From NCBI GenBank assembly GCA_021791195.1, contig JAJYXB010000007.1:62001-126000 (forward strand): a stretch of 64,000 bases of DNA, in the 5' to 3' direction. The position numbers and the translations under genes were made by a program. Source of the stretch: Actinomycetes bacterium. GTDB lineage: Bacteria > Actinomycetota > Thermoleophilia > BMS3ABIN01. Of this stretch, positions 25,359 through 34,736 are shown in pieces (the stretch's first letter is position 1; each line of letters opens with the position of its first letter). The notes under the pieces are model-generated. The model saw nothing but the letters and a program-made list of their open reading frames with translations, did no database searches and was not told the DNA's origin.

Positions 25359-26434
25359 AAGGCAAAAAGGCCTCCGCGCGGGCAGATGAGGCCTTGCCGT
25401 TGCACGGCACTGCTGAGCGTTCCGCGGATGCGGCGGCGCGATACCGGCAGGCGTGGGATACAAGGCGCGCGCATTTCGGCAGCCGCGTCCATTTCTATGC
25501 GCCTTCGATCAAGCGCTATGAGACCGAGGGCTTCCGCAACAGCCGCCAGCCGCGCTTCATCCCCGTATCGATCACCGGCAGCGCCTGCCAGCTCAAGTGC
25601 GAGCACTGCCGCTCCCGGATCCTGGAGACGATGCATGCGGCGCGCTCGCCGGAGGAACTGGTCGAGCTCGGCAGGCGCCTGAAGGAGAAGGGCGGCGAGG
25701 GGCTGCTGATCAGCGGCGGCTCGCGGGAGGACGGCTCTGTGCCGCTGCTGGAGTACGCTGGCGCCCTCAGGTCACTGAAACAGCTGGGGTTCACCATCGC
25801 GGTGCACACCGGTCTGGTAGACCGTGAACTCGGGGCGGCGCTGGCGGATGCGGGCATCGACATCGCCATGCTCGATATCCTGGGCGCCGATGAGACCATC
25901 CGTGAGGTCTACCATCTGGACGCGACTATCACTGATTTCGAGGAGTCGCTGGCGCTCTTGTGCCAAAGCGGAGTCCGGACGGCGCCGCACGTGGTGATCG
26001 GGCTGCACTTTGGCCGGATTGCCGGTGAGCTGCAGGCGCTGGAGCTGATCGCCCGGCATGACATCACCGCGCTCGTACTGGTGGTGCTAACGCCGCAGCC
26101 GGGAACGCCCATGCAGGCAGTCACTCCGCCCTCGCCGGAAGAAGCCGGGGAAATCTTTGTCGCCGCCCGGGAGATGTTTCCGCAGGTGCCGATCCTGCTG
26201 GGATGCGCCCGGCCTTACGGCGACCACAAGCGGCGCACCGATGAGCTGGCGCTCAGGGCTGGCCTTAACGGCATCGCCTATCCCGCTGAAGGCATCGTCG
26301 AGAGCGCGCGCCAGATGGGGCTGGAACCGGTATTTTCGGAGCAGTGCTGCTCGCTGATATATCAGAGTGAAGGGGAGAGGAAGAACAATGGAAACCTGGC
26401 GTCTGCTCGACACGGGCGCGAAGACCGCGGTTGA
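25301..26434 (+). CDS. lipS1: Radical SAM lipoyl synthase-like protein (LipS1-like)
   Basis: A radical SAM enzyme with the CxxxCxxC motif CQLKCEHC near residue 97 of the longest reading, and a typical TIM-barrel pattern after it. The C-terminus carries further cysteines in SEQCCSLIY. Its position between lbpA and a lipoate-protein ligase matches LipS1 of the sLpl/LipS1/LipS2 lipoate assembly route, in which two radical SAM proteins insert the sulfurs. The start is uncertain: the ATG at 25301 lies inside lbpA, and TTG at 25349 or later is possible. The end overlaps the next start by 47 bases. Confidence 0.8.
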   Translation: MDGSRARGIQEQRSAELRLEGKKASARADEALPLHGTAERSADAAARYRQAWDTRRAHFGSRVHFYAPSIKRYETEGFRNSRQPRFIPVSITGSACQLKCEHCRSRILETMHAARSPEELVELGRRLKEKGGEGLLISGGSREDGSVPLLEYAGALRSLKQLGFTIAVHTGLVDRELGAALADAGIDIAMLDILGADETIREVYHLDATITDFEESLALLCQSGVRTAPHVVIGLHFGRIAGELQALELIARHDITALVLVVLTPQPGTPMQAVTPPSPEEAGEIFVAAREMFPQVPILLGCARPYGDHKRRTDELALRAGLNGIAYPAEGIVESARQMGLEPVFSEQCCSLIYQSEGERKNNGNLASARHGREDRG

Positions 26435-27950
26435 GAATATCGCTCTCGACTCGGCGCTGCTTCAGGCGCGGAGCAGGGAATTGTCCCCGGACACCCTTCA
26501 TTTTCTCCGGTACGATCCTCCGGCGGCGCTGATCGGTTATTTCCAGAGCGCCGGGCAGGAGCTGCGGCAGGATTACTGCCGCAGCCGCGAGATCGACGTC
26601 CAGCGCCGCATCACCGGCGGCGGCGCGCTTTATTTCGACAGCACACATCTGGGCTGGGAGCTGATCGGCCAGAAAGGGCGCTTCGGGCTGCGCCAGGACG
26701 AGGTTACCCGTAAGATCTGCGAGGCCGTCGCGGCCGGCCTCAGGCTCCTGGGCATCAATGCGGCATTCAGGGCGCGGAACGATATCGAAGTCGGTGGCCG
26801 GAAGATCTCGGGAACCGGGGGTGTCTTTGAAGGCGACGCCTTTCTTTTCCAGGGGACGCTGCTGGTGGATCTGGATGTGGAAACGATGATCAAATCCCTA
26901 CGCATCCCCACGGAAAAGCTTTCCGCCCGGGGCCTTTCCTCTATCCGCGAGCGGGTCACTTCACTCAAGGACGAGTTGGGCGAGCTGCCGCCCCTGGAGG
27001 AGATCAAGGATGCCATCCGGCGCGGTTTTGAGCAGGTGCTGGGAGTGCAGTTCAAGCCCGGCGGCCTGACTGACGCGGAAGTGGCGATGCAGGCTGATTT
27101 CGTCAAAGAGTACAGCCAGGCCGGCTGGATCGACATGATTCGCGACCCGGAGGACGAGCATCAGGTGCTGCGGTCTGTCCTGCGGACGGATGGCGGTCTT
27201 ATCCGCGTAGCGGCCAGCGTGGACACGCGCCGGGCGCTTCTGAAGCAGTGCCTGATCAGCGGCGACTTCTTCGTCAGCCCCGAACGGCTGGTGTTCGATC
27301 TGGAAGCGGCGCTGAAGAACGTGCCGCTGGCAGGCGCGGGCACGGCGATCGAGGAATTTTTCCGAGGCAGGGACCGGTCGATGCTGAGCGTGACGCCGGC
27401 GGATTTCAACCGCGCTGTCCAGCTGGCGCTGGACAAGACATCCCTGTCAGACTACGGCATCGATCTGAGCGACGCCAATTCCGTTTTTACGGTCAACGGC
27501 GACTTCGGACACGTCGTCGAGGAATGTTCGCTGCTGCTTCTGCCTTACTGCGCGAAGCCAGTTGACTGCGAGTACCGCGAAACCGATGGCTGCGCCATGT
27601 GCGGCGAATGCAGTGTCGGCGAAGCCTATGAGCTGGCCGCAGCCGCCGGCATCGATGTGATCAGCATCCATAATTACGAACATCTGAAAGAAACACTCGT
27701 CAGCAGCGGGCTAAAGGGTACCCGTGCTTACGTCGGCTGCTGCTGCGAAGCCTTTTTTGTCAAGCATCAGGCTACTTTCGTGGAGGCGGGACTGCCGGCG
27801 ATCCTTCTTGATATATCAGAAGATACTTGCTACCGTTTGGGCGCCGAGGATAAGGCCTACAGGGGCGAGTTCGAGAACCAGACCGGGCTTCGGCTCGATC
27901 TGCTGGAAAAAGTGCTGCGGCTCGTGAAAGGTGTGGCGCAAGGTGCATGA
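26388..27950 (+). CDS. Lipoate-protein ligase fused to a DUF116-like domain
   Basis: A 520-residue protein with three parts. Residues 1-230 are a lipoate-protein ligase catalytic domain with RRITGGGALYFD (73-84) and GGRKISGTGGVFEGD containing the likely catalytic Lys139. Residues about 230-340 resemble the LplB-type accessory domain. Residues about 375-520 carry CAKPVDCEYRETDGCAMCGEC and VGCCCEAFF, a cysteine-rich arrangement as in DUF116. It would load octanoate or lipoate onto LbpA. The ATG at 26388 follows GGGGAGAGGAAGA. The fusion is the odd feature; the role of the cysteine domain is unknown. Confidence 0.82.
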   Translation: METWRLLDTGAKTAVENIALDSALLQARSRELSPDTLHFLRYDPPAALIGYFQSAGQELRQDYCRSREIDVQRRITGGGALYFDSTHLGWELIGQKGRFGLRQDEVTRKICEAVAAGLRLLGINAAFRARNDIEVGGRKISGTGGVFEGDAFLFQGTLLVDLDVETMIKSLRIPTEKLSARGLSSIRERVTSLKDELGELPPLEEIKDAIRRGFEQVLGVQFKPGGLTDAEVAMQADFVKEYSQAGWIDMIRDPEDEHQVLRSVLRTDGGLIRVAASVDTRRALLKQCLISGDFFVSPERLVFDLEAALKNVPLAGAGTAIEEFFRGRDRSMLSVTPADFNRAVQLALDKTSLSDYGIDLSDANSVFTVNGDFGHVVEECSLLLLPYCAKPVDCEYRETDGCAMCGECSVGEAYELAAAAGIDVISIHNYEHLKETLVSSGLKGTRAYVGCCCEAFFVKHQATFVEAGLPAILLDISEDTCYRLGAEDKAYRGEFENQTGLRLDLLEKVLRLVKGVAQGA

Positions 27951-29016
27951 CTGTGACGTACTGGTGATCGGCGCGGGGCCGGCAGGCAGCTCGGCTGCAC
28001 GGGCAGCCGCGGCCGCAGGCGCCCGCGTGCTCATCGTCGACCGCAAGGACAGCATCGGCCTGCCGGTGCAATGCGCCGAGCATCTTCCGTACCGCCTGGC
28101 GCACGACTTCGGCCTGCTGGCCGGCAGCGATGTCGTGGCGCAAACGGTAAGCGCCATGCATACGCACCTGCCGGATGGCACCAGTATCGAAACCGCGGCG
28201 CCCGGGGTCATCTGTTACCGGGACCGGTTCGACCGGCTCCTGCTCGGATTGGCCAAGCAGGCCGGTGCGCGATTCCGGGGAGCTACCGCCGCGGTCGCTT
28301 TCGAGCGCGGCGCGGTCACGCTTTCCGGCGGGGATGGGATGTATTCAGTCACTCCCGCGGTCATCATCGGCTGCGACGGACCGCTGTCGCTGGTACGGCG
28401 GCAGCTGGGTCTTGACAGGAACCAGTGCGTCCGCGCCAGGCAGGAGCTCCTGCCACTGAGCCGCAGCCTGGACGCCACACAGATTTATTTCCGCCATTAC
28501 ATGCCGGGCGGTTATGGCTGGGTTTTCCCCAAGGGCGGCCTGGCCAATGTCGGCGCCGGTGTCGACCCGCGTTTCGGCGTTCGCAGCGGCCTGGCGCTGG
28601 CGACGCTCAAGCAGGAACTGCGAGAGGCCGGCGTCCTGGACAGCGGCGCCAGCGTTTCGGTCACCGGCGGCCTGATCCCGGTCGGCGGCCAGTCGCGGGT
28701 CAGGGCCGGCAACATCATCCTCGCCGGCGATGCCGCCGGCCACAGCCATCCGGTCACGGGAGCAGGCGTGCCGAGCGCCGTCTTTGCCGGCGAGATGGCG
28801 GGAACCGCAGCCGCGCGCGCGGCTGCCGGTGAGGGCGACGCTGCCCTCAGCGATTACGAGGAACAGTGCGAGCTGTTTATCGGTGCGTCATGGCAGGATG
28901 CCGTCGGCCGGCGCCAGTCGATCGACCGCTACTGGAAAAGCGGTGTCCACGAGTTGAGCCAGGCCGTGAAAGAGAACTGGATTGCGATGAAGGAGCACCA
29001 TGAAACAGTTAACTGA
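27931..29016 (+). CDS. lipT: FAD-dependent oxidoreductase, geranylgeranyl-reductase-like (LipT-like)
   Basis: A 361-residue flavoprotein. The FAD motif VIGAGPAGSSAARAA is at residues 12-26, and the second FAD motif LAGDAAGHSHPVTGAG near 267. Overall it resembles geranylgeranyl reductases, the family to which LipT belongs. LipT accompanies LipS1 and LipS2 in sHdr-linked gene clusters and is proposed to support lipoate assembly, perhaps by reduction. The GTG start overlaps the preceding gene by 20 bases, and its own end overlaps lipS2 by 17, which indicates tight coupling. Confidence 0.82.
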   Translation: MWRKVHDCDVLVIGAGPAGSSAARAAAAAGARVLIVDRKDSIGLPVQCAEHLPYRLAHDFGLLAGSDVVAQTVSAMHTHLPDGTSIETAAPGVICYRDRFDRLLLGLAKQAGARFRGATAAVAFERGAVTLSGGDGMYSVTPAVIIGCDGPLSLVRRQLGLDRNQCVRARQELLPLSRSLDATQIYFRHYMPGGYGWVFPKGGLANVGAGVDPRFGVRSGLALATLKQELREAGVLDSGASVSVTGGLIPVGGQSRVRAGNIILAGDAAGHSHPVTGAGVPSAVFAGEMAGTAAARAAAGEGDAALSDYEEQCELFIGASWQDAVGRRQSIDRYWKSGVHELSQAVKENWIAMKEHHETVN

Positions 29017-30031
29017 AAGCCCGGCGCATGTGCAGATGAGCCTGGCCGCGGCGATGACCCTGGGTCTGCGTCCCGGCCGGTTCTACCGTGACGCAAAGCT
29101 GCACTGCATCAACCTGCTGCTCACCTACCGCGGCGGCTGCGCCGGTAATTGCGCCTACTGCGGGCTGCAGCGGCAACGCCAGGGGGAATTCAGCCAGAAG
29201 AGTTTTATCCGCGTGGAGTGGCCCACTTTCTCGCTTGATGACGTGCTCCAGCGGATCAGCGATCGCTCACCGCGGGTGGACCGGATCTGCATCTCGATGG
29301 TCACGCACGGCCGCGCCTTCGATGACACCGTGGAGCTGACCCGCAGGCTCCAGCCGCTGTCAAAAGCCGTCTCGCTGCTGATGGCTCCCACGATTCTTGA
29401 CATGGACAAGCTTCGCGCCTTCAGCGAAGCCGGCGCTGAGATCGGCAGCGTCGCCATGGATGCCGCCACCGAGGATATCTTCGATCGCTTCCGGGGTGGC
29501 GGGGTCGACGGTCCCCATAAATGGGACCGGTACTGGCGCTGCCTGGAGGAAGCAGTCGAAGTCTTCGGCCGCGGCAAGGCCGGCTGCCATCTGATCGTCG
29601 GACTTGGTGAGACCGAGGCCGAGATGGCGAGGACGATGCAGCGGGTCACGGACATGGGCGCCAACGTACACCTGTTCTCCTTTTATCCGGAAGCAGGCTC
29701 GGCGCTTGAGAACCGCGCCGCCTGCCCGCCGGGACAGTTTCGCCGCATGCAGCTGGCGAGTTACCTTATCAAGGGCAGAATGTCAACGGACAGCGGGATG
29801 GCATTCGACGCTTTCGGCCGCCTGATCGATTTTGGTGTCGACAGCGCCGAGTTGGCGATCGTGATCGACTCCGGCATCCCGTTCATGACCAGCGGCTGCC
29901 CCGGCAAGGAGAAGCTGGTGGCCTGTAACCGGCCATTCGGCGACGGTCCGCCGGGAGACATCCGCAGCTATCCTTTTCTGCCGAACATGGAAGATATCGC
30001 AAAAATCAAAATTGAACTGGGGGTAGACTAG
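29000..30031 (+). CDS. lipS2: Radical SAM lipoyl synthase-like protein (LipS2-like)
   Basis: A 343-residue radical SAM enzyme with CAGNCAYC at about residues 47-54, giving the CxxxCxxC ligands of the [4Fe-4S] cluster. It continues with a typical barrel, including SMVTHGRAF and LIVGLGETEAEM. The last third has a single Cys in TSGCPGKEK and one in VACNRPFGDG. Pairing with the gene at 25301 and placement after lipT match LipS2. LipS1 and LipS2 together are held to insert the two sulfur atoms into octanoyl-LbpA. The stop is four bases before the next ATG. Confidence 0.82.
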   Translation: MKQLTESPAHVQMSLAAAMTLGLRPGRFYRDAKLHCINLLLTYRGGCAGNCAYCGLQRQRQGEFSQKSFIRVEWPTFSLDDVLQRISDRSPRVDRICISMVTHGRAFDDTVELTRRLQPLSKAVSLLMAPTILDMDKLRAFSEAGAEIGSVAMDAATEDIFDRFRGGGVDGPHKWDRYWRCLEEAVEVFGRGKAGCHLIVGLGETEAEMARTMQRVTDMGANVHLFSFYPEAGSALENRAACPPGQFRRMQLASYLIKGRMSTDSGMAFDAFGRLIDFGVDSAELAIVIDSGIPFMTSGCPGKEKLVACNRPFGDGPPGDIRSYPFLPNMEDIAKIKIELGVD

Positions 30032-30035
30032 TAAC

Positions 30036-32111
30036 ATGAATCTGTCGAATCTGCCATTATTCTCATGGTTCTTCCTGGTGGGCGCTGTTGTTCTTGTCAT
30101 CGGGATCATCTGGGATGTCTCGATCTGGTTCCGGGGCCGCTTCTCACTGGCCGGCGGGGTCAGGGGCTTTTTCGCCACCATCTTCTCGCCCCGGATCGGC
30201 ACACTGATCAAAGCGTTCGTGGTGGATGTCTTCTTTCAGAAGCGCCTCTGGGACCAGGACAAGCTCCGCTGGCTGATGAAGGAGCTGATCATTTTCGGCT
30301 ACGTCGGCGTCATCACCGTCAACGAGATCAAGTCGTCGACCAGGGTTCCGGGAGTGCATGCGGTCACTGGCGGCTCGCATCTGGCCGACTTCTTCGTCTC
30401 GCCGTTCGTGGACTTCTACTATTTCAAGGATCTGGCCGCGGGCGCGGTCAGCTTCAGCGGCATCGACGCGTTATATGCTTTCCTTAACGATCTGTTCGCC
30501 GGCATGGTGGTCGCTGGTGAGGGGATCGCCATCTACCGCCGCTTCGTGCGCAAGAGCTTTCCGCTGAAAACCACCTCCTTCGAGGTGGTGTCGGTGATCC
30601 TGCTGGGCGGCTGGTTCATCTTCCGCTTCCTGGCCGAATCGATCTCGATGCTGGCCGGCAACATCCCGAACAGCCAGGGGGGCTACTGGTTCATCGGCTG
30701 GACGCTTTCCAAGCCGCTGTCGCTGTTGCATCTGCCCTGGAGCTCGATCAGTTACGGCATGTGGTCGTTCTCGGCGCTGCTGCTGATGGCGCTGTTTGCT
30801 TCCATCCCCTTCAACATGAAGCTCTGGCACATCTTCATCACGCCGCTAAACACGATGCTGAACGCCGTGCCGCGCAACAGGGCCATCCTGGAGGGGAAAT
30901 CATCGGCGATCCCTTATGACACGCGGCAGCTGATCGAGCTGGACGCCTGCATGAAATGCCAGATGTGCGCCGACGCCTGCCAGGTGACGACAGCGTCGCA
31001 GGAGAATGAGAACCTGCGGCTCTACTACTCGTACGCGGGCGTTCACAAGCATCTCAAGGACGAGATCCGGGCCAAGTACGGCCCCAACCGGCTGCTGGGC
31101 GCGCAGCCGCCCAGCGAGGAAGAGCAGCAGGACTTCCAGTTCGAGGTCTTCAACTGCCTGCTGTGCGGCCGCTGCCGCGAGGCATGCCCGGCGCATATCG
31201 ATACGCGTGAGATCGGCCTGACCAACCGCCAGAACCTCTACCGGCAGGGGCGGTATTCCAGGAAGCTTGACCCGGTGAAGGAAGCGATCCAGACTGAATG
31301 GAACGTGGCGAACTTCCCCAATGCCGACCGCGCCATGTGGGTGGACTTCCTGCCCGAGCCGCCGGAAGACCTTTACCAGAAGGAAAAGGCCGAGGTCATC
31401 TATTTCGTCGGCTGCATGGCGTCGTTCTCACCGGTGGTCCAGGACATTCCCGCCGCTTTTGTCGAGGTGCTCGACCGGGCGGGCGTTGATTTCACCATCA
31501 TGGGCGAGAACGAGTGGTGCTGCGGTTATCCGCTGATCGTGGCGGGCATGAAAGACGAGATCAGCGAACTGGTCGCCCACAACAAGGAGGCCATCGCCAG
31601 GATCGGCGCCCGGAAGATGGTCTTTTCGTGCCCATCGTGTTATCACACTTTCAAGCATGAATACGATATCGAGGGCGTGGAGATGCTGCATCACACCCAG
31701 TTCCTCAAGCAGCTGATCGACGAGGGCAAGTTGCAGCTGACCGAGCCGGTCGAACTCTACGGCGCCTACCACGATCCCTGCGACCTGGGGCGGAACTCCG
31801 GCATCTACGAGGAACCACGCGACGTGGTTGCAGCGGTGCCTGGCCTCAGACACCGGGAATTCATCGACAGCCGCGAGTGGGCGCTCTGCTGCGGCGGCGG
31901 CGGCGACATCGAGATCCTCGATCCCGACCTCTCCGCGCATGTCTCCACCGACATTGTGGACGAAGCGGGCGAAATCGGCGTTGACACCATCATCACCGCC
32001 TGCCAGCAATGCAAGCGCGTCATCAAGGGCGCGGCAACGAAGACGAAGTCCGGCCATCAGGTCCTGGACATCTCCGAAATCGTGCTGAAGGCCATGGGGG
32101 AGAAAAAATAA
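30036..32111 (+). CDS. Membrane-bound HdrD-like iron-sulfur oxidoreductase
   Basis: A 691-residue protein. Five to six membrane helices lie in residues 8-265. Two ferredoxin motifs follow: CMKCQMCADAC near 305 and CLLCGRCREACP near 374. The C-terminal part holds two cysteine-rich CCG domains, with WCCGYP near 497 and ALCCGGGGD near 619. The layout equals an HdrE-like membrane domain fused to HdrD, as in DsrMK/HmcF-type proteins. It probably exchanges electrons with menaquinone while acting on a disulfide or sulfur-lipoate substrate. It lies in the lipoate/TusA operon instead of beside dsrAB, which is unusual. Confidence 0.85.
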   Translation: MNLSNLPLFSWFFLVGAVVLVIGIIWDVSIWFRGRFSLAGGVRGFFATIFSPRIGTLIKAFVVDVFFQKRLWDQDKLRWLMKELIIFGYVGVITVNEIKSSTRVPGVHAVTGGSHLADFFVSPFVDFYYFKDLAAGAVSFSGIDALYAFLNDLFAGMVVAGEGIAIYRRFVRKSFPLKTTSFEVVSVILLGGWFIFRFLAESISMLAGNIPNSQGGYWFIGWTLSKPLSLLHLPWSSISYGMWSFSALLLMALFASIPFNMKLWHIFITPLNTMLNAVPRNRAILEGKSSAIPYDTRQLIELDACMKCQMCADACQVTTASQENENLRLYYSYAGVHKHLKDEIRAKYGPNRLLGAQPPSEEEQQDFQFEVFNCLLCGRCREACPAHIDTREIGLTNRQNLYRQGRYSRKLDPVKEAIQTEWNVANFPNADRAMWVDFLPEPPEDLYQKEKAEVIYFVGCMASFSPVVQDIPAAFVEVLDRAGVDFTIMGENEWCCGYPLIVAGMKDEISELVAHNKEAIARIGARKMVFSCPSCYHTFKHEYDIEGVEMLHHTQFLKQLIDEGKLQLTEPVELYGAYHDPCDLGRNSGIYEEPRDVVAAVPGLRHREFIDSREWALCCGGGGDIEILDPDLSAHVSTDIVDEAGEIGVDTIITACQQCKRVIKGAATKTKSGHQVLDISEIVLKAMGEKK

Positions 32112-32112
32112 G

Positions 32113-32925
32113 TTGGAAAAACGGCTGCTGTTTCCGGGGTGCCTCGTCTTCGCCCGGTTCCAGGAATATGAGCTGGCGGCCAAGGCGGTTCTGAAGCGGC
32201 TGGGTATCGAACTGGTGGACATGGACGGCTTCTCCTGCTGCTCCTCGTCCATCGTGCCGCCTTTTTCTTCAGACTGGATCAACCTGCCGGCCTATAACCT
32301 GGCGCTGGCGGAGAGCCGGCGGATGGACATCGTCACCCTGTGCGGCAGCTGTACGCGCTCGCTCAGGCTGACACAGCAGCAGCTGGCCGGCGACGCCGTG
32401 CAGCTTGAGGAAGTAAACCGGCGCCTGGCGGAAGTGGGGCTGGAATATCATGGCAGCGCCGGTGTCAGCCATATCATCGAGATCCTCGCCGGCAGGCTGG
32501 ACAAAATCGCCGCCGGCGCCACTCGGCCGCCCGGATACCGGGTGGCGCTCTCACACCCATGCAACGTCATCAGACCCAGTGCCGCGCTGCGCTTCGACGA
32601 TCCGTGGAAGCCCCGGAAGATGCGTGATATCGTCGAGGCGGCCGGCGCCACGCTCGTCGATTACGACCTGGAGTTCGAATGCTGCGGCGCCACGCTGATG
32701 ATGGTCGATGAAGAATGGGCCACCAGGGCGGCACGCGCCAAGCTCCACTCGGCGCTTGATGCCGGCGCCGATCTGATGGTGGTGTCATGCGGCAACTGTT
32801 TCCTGTCGCTGGGCAGGATGCAGGACCGGCTCGGGCCGGATGAGCCGGAGCTGCCGGTGATGTTCCTGCCGCAGCTTGTGGGACTGGCGCTCGGCATCGG
32901 CAAAGAAGCGTTGGGACTGTCATGA
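32113..32925 (+). CDS. HdrB-like CCG-domain protein
   Basis: A 270-residue protein beginning with KRLLFPGCLV and carrying two CCG-type cysteine sets: FSCCSSS with TLCGSCTRSL, and SHPCNVIRP with FECCGATL and SCGNC. HdrB subunits bind noncubane [4Fe-4S] clusters that split disulfides. The second set keeps the CCG triad; the first has CCS. The start is TTG one base after the preceding stop, with GGGGGAGAAAA upstream. It would pair with the HdrC-like product that overlaps it by four bases. In sHdr systems HdrB and HdrC act with HdrA, which is missing here. Confidence 0.85.
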   Translation: MEKRLLFPGCLVFARFQEYELAAKAVLKRLGIELVDMDGFSCCSSSIVPPFSSDWINLPAYNLALAESRRMDIVTLCGSCTRSLRLTQQQLAGDAVQLEEVNRRLAEVGLEYHGSAGVSHIIEILAGRLDKIAAGATRPPGYRVALSHPCNVIRPSAALRFDDPWKPRKMRDIVEAAGATLVDYDLEFECCGATLMMVDEEWATRAARAKLHSALDAGADLMVVSCGNCFLSLGRMQDRLGPDEPELPVMFLPQLVGLALGIGKEALGLS

Positions 32926-33309
32926 ACAGGAAGAGCTGCGACCAGTGCGGCGTCTGCAGGGAATGCTGTATCGTCGAGAAGCTCGGCGGCGAGGCGATCA
33001 CCACCATCCTCAGCGGCGATTCGGAGACCGGCGCCTGGAACTGCGCCAATTGCTGGAAGTGCATCGAGTCCTGTCCGGCGGGGTTCGACATCTATCTGGC
33101 CATCATTGAGCACCGCCGCGCGGAGAAAGCCCCGGCAAGCTACCGCGAGGCGCTGGATAACATCTGCCACTACGGCTATATCTTCCCGATGGAGGAGATC
33201 GACCGGATCAGGGAGATGTGGAGGCTGCCGCCGGTCAGGCAGGTGGATCCGAAGATAATCAGGATGCTTACCAGGAAGTGTCAACTGATCCCGCCGGACA
33301 ACAAAGACG

Positions 33310-33326
<17 letters not shown>
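32922..33326 (+). CDS. HdrC-like ferredoxin subunit
   Basis: A 134-residue soluble protein with two [4Fe-4S] cysteine sets: CDQCGVCRECC at residues 6-16 and CANCWKCIESCP near 41. The rest is helical and charged. This is the HdrC layout, an electron-transfer partner to HdrB. The ATG overlaps the end of the HdrB-like gene (ATGA arrangement), and the 3' end overlaps tadA by 17 bases. Its Met start gives the first cluster at the usual place. Confidence 0.85.
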
Positions 33327-33786
<460 letters not shown>

Positions 33787-33867
33787 CGGTTTCACCTTGG
33801 CCGGCGCATTGGTTAAACTTAGACAGGCCCGGCGCCAGGAACCTTGAGGCGCCGCCCTTGTTCCTGC

Positions 33868-33961
<94 letters not shown>

Positions 33962-34060
33962 ATATAGCCTCTTGCCAGGATCCCTGTTTCAATTGCCGCC
34001 TGCCGGGAATTCTCATATTCTGACTGCCCTTAAATCATCTTCCCCACAGGAGGGTCCCAA

Positions 34061-34726
34061 ATGAACGTCACCGAAGCTCTGAAATTACGCCATACCGGGC
34101 GCGCTTTCACGCCCGAACCGGTCGATAAGGAAACGCTGCTTGAGATTCTGGAAGCCGCCAATGCCACGCCGTCCTGGGCTAACACGCAGCCGTGGGAGAT
34201 CTATCTGGCTGCAGGCGAGCCGCTGCAGCGGCTGCGCGCAGCCTGTCTCGCAAGCTTCAACGGCAATCAGCCGCCGCAGCAGGACCTGGCGCGGCCGGGA
34301 AAATGGCCGCCGCAGATCGAGGAGCGCATGCACGAGCTGGGGAAGAAGCGCTTCGAGTCGCTCGGCGTCCGCCGTGAAGATGACGAGGCGCGGCGGGCGA
34401 TGTCCGCGAACGGCATCGGTTTTTTCGGGGCGCCGGCGGTGGTCTTCATCTGCATGGACAGGTCCCTGAGCCAGTGGTCTGTCTTCGACCTGGGCATGCT
34501 GTCGCAAAGCATCATGCTGGCGGCGACCGAACGGGGCATCGGTTCCGCGGTCGCGTATGCGTTTGTCGCCTATCCGCAGCTGATCAGGGCCGAGCTTGAC
34601 GTCCCGGATGAATTTTCCGTGGTCATCGGCATCGCCCTGGGACATGAAGACGCCGAACATGTCCAGAACCGGTTCCGCGCTCCGCGCCGTCCCCTGACGG
34701 AAGTCGTCAGGGTGGCAGGTCTCTGA
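34061..34726 (+). CDS. Nitroreductase-family oxidoreductase
   Basis: A 221-residue FMN-type nitroreductase homologue. The N-terminal RHTGRAFTPEPVDKETL and ANATPSWANTQPWE stretches are the FMN-binding signatures, and a C-terminal VVIGIALGHEDAE strand is also typical. It probably uses NAD(P)H to reduce nitro compounds, quinones or flavins; the substrate cannot be read. The ATG follows ACAGGAGGGTCCCAA. It is convergent with the MFS gene, with ten bases between stops. Confidence 0.88.
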   Translation: MNVTEALKLRHTGRAFTPEPVDKETLLEILEAANATPSWANTQPWEIYLAAGEPLQRLRAACLASFNGNQPPQQDLARPGKWPPQIEERMHELGKKRFESLGVRREDDEARRAMSANGIGFFGAPAVVFICMDRSLSQWSVFDLGMLSQSIMLAATERGIGSAVAYAFVAYPQLIRAELDVPDEFSVVIGIALGHEDAEHVQNRFRAPRRPLTEVVRVAGL

Positions 34727-34736
34727 AGCAGCCGCA

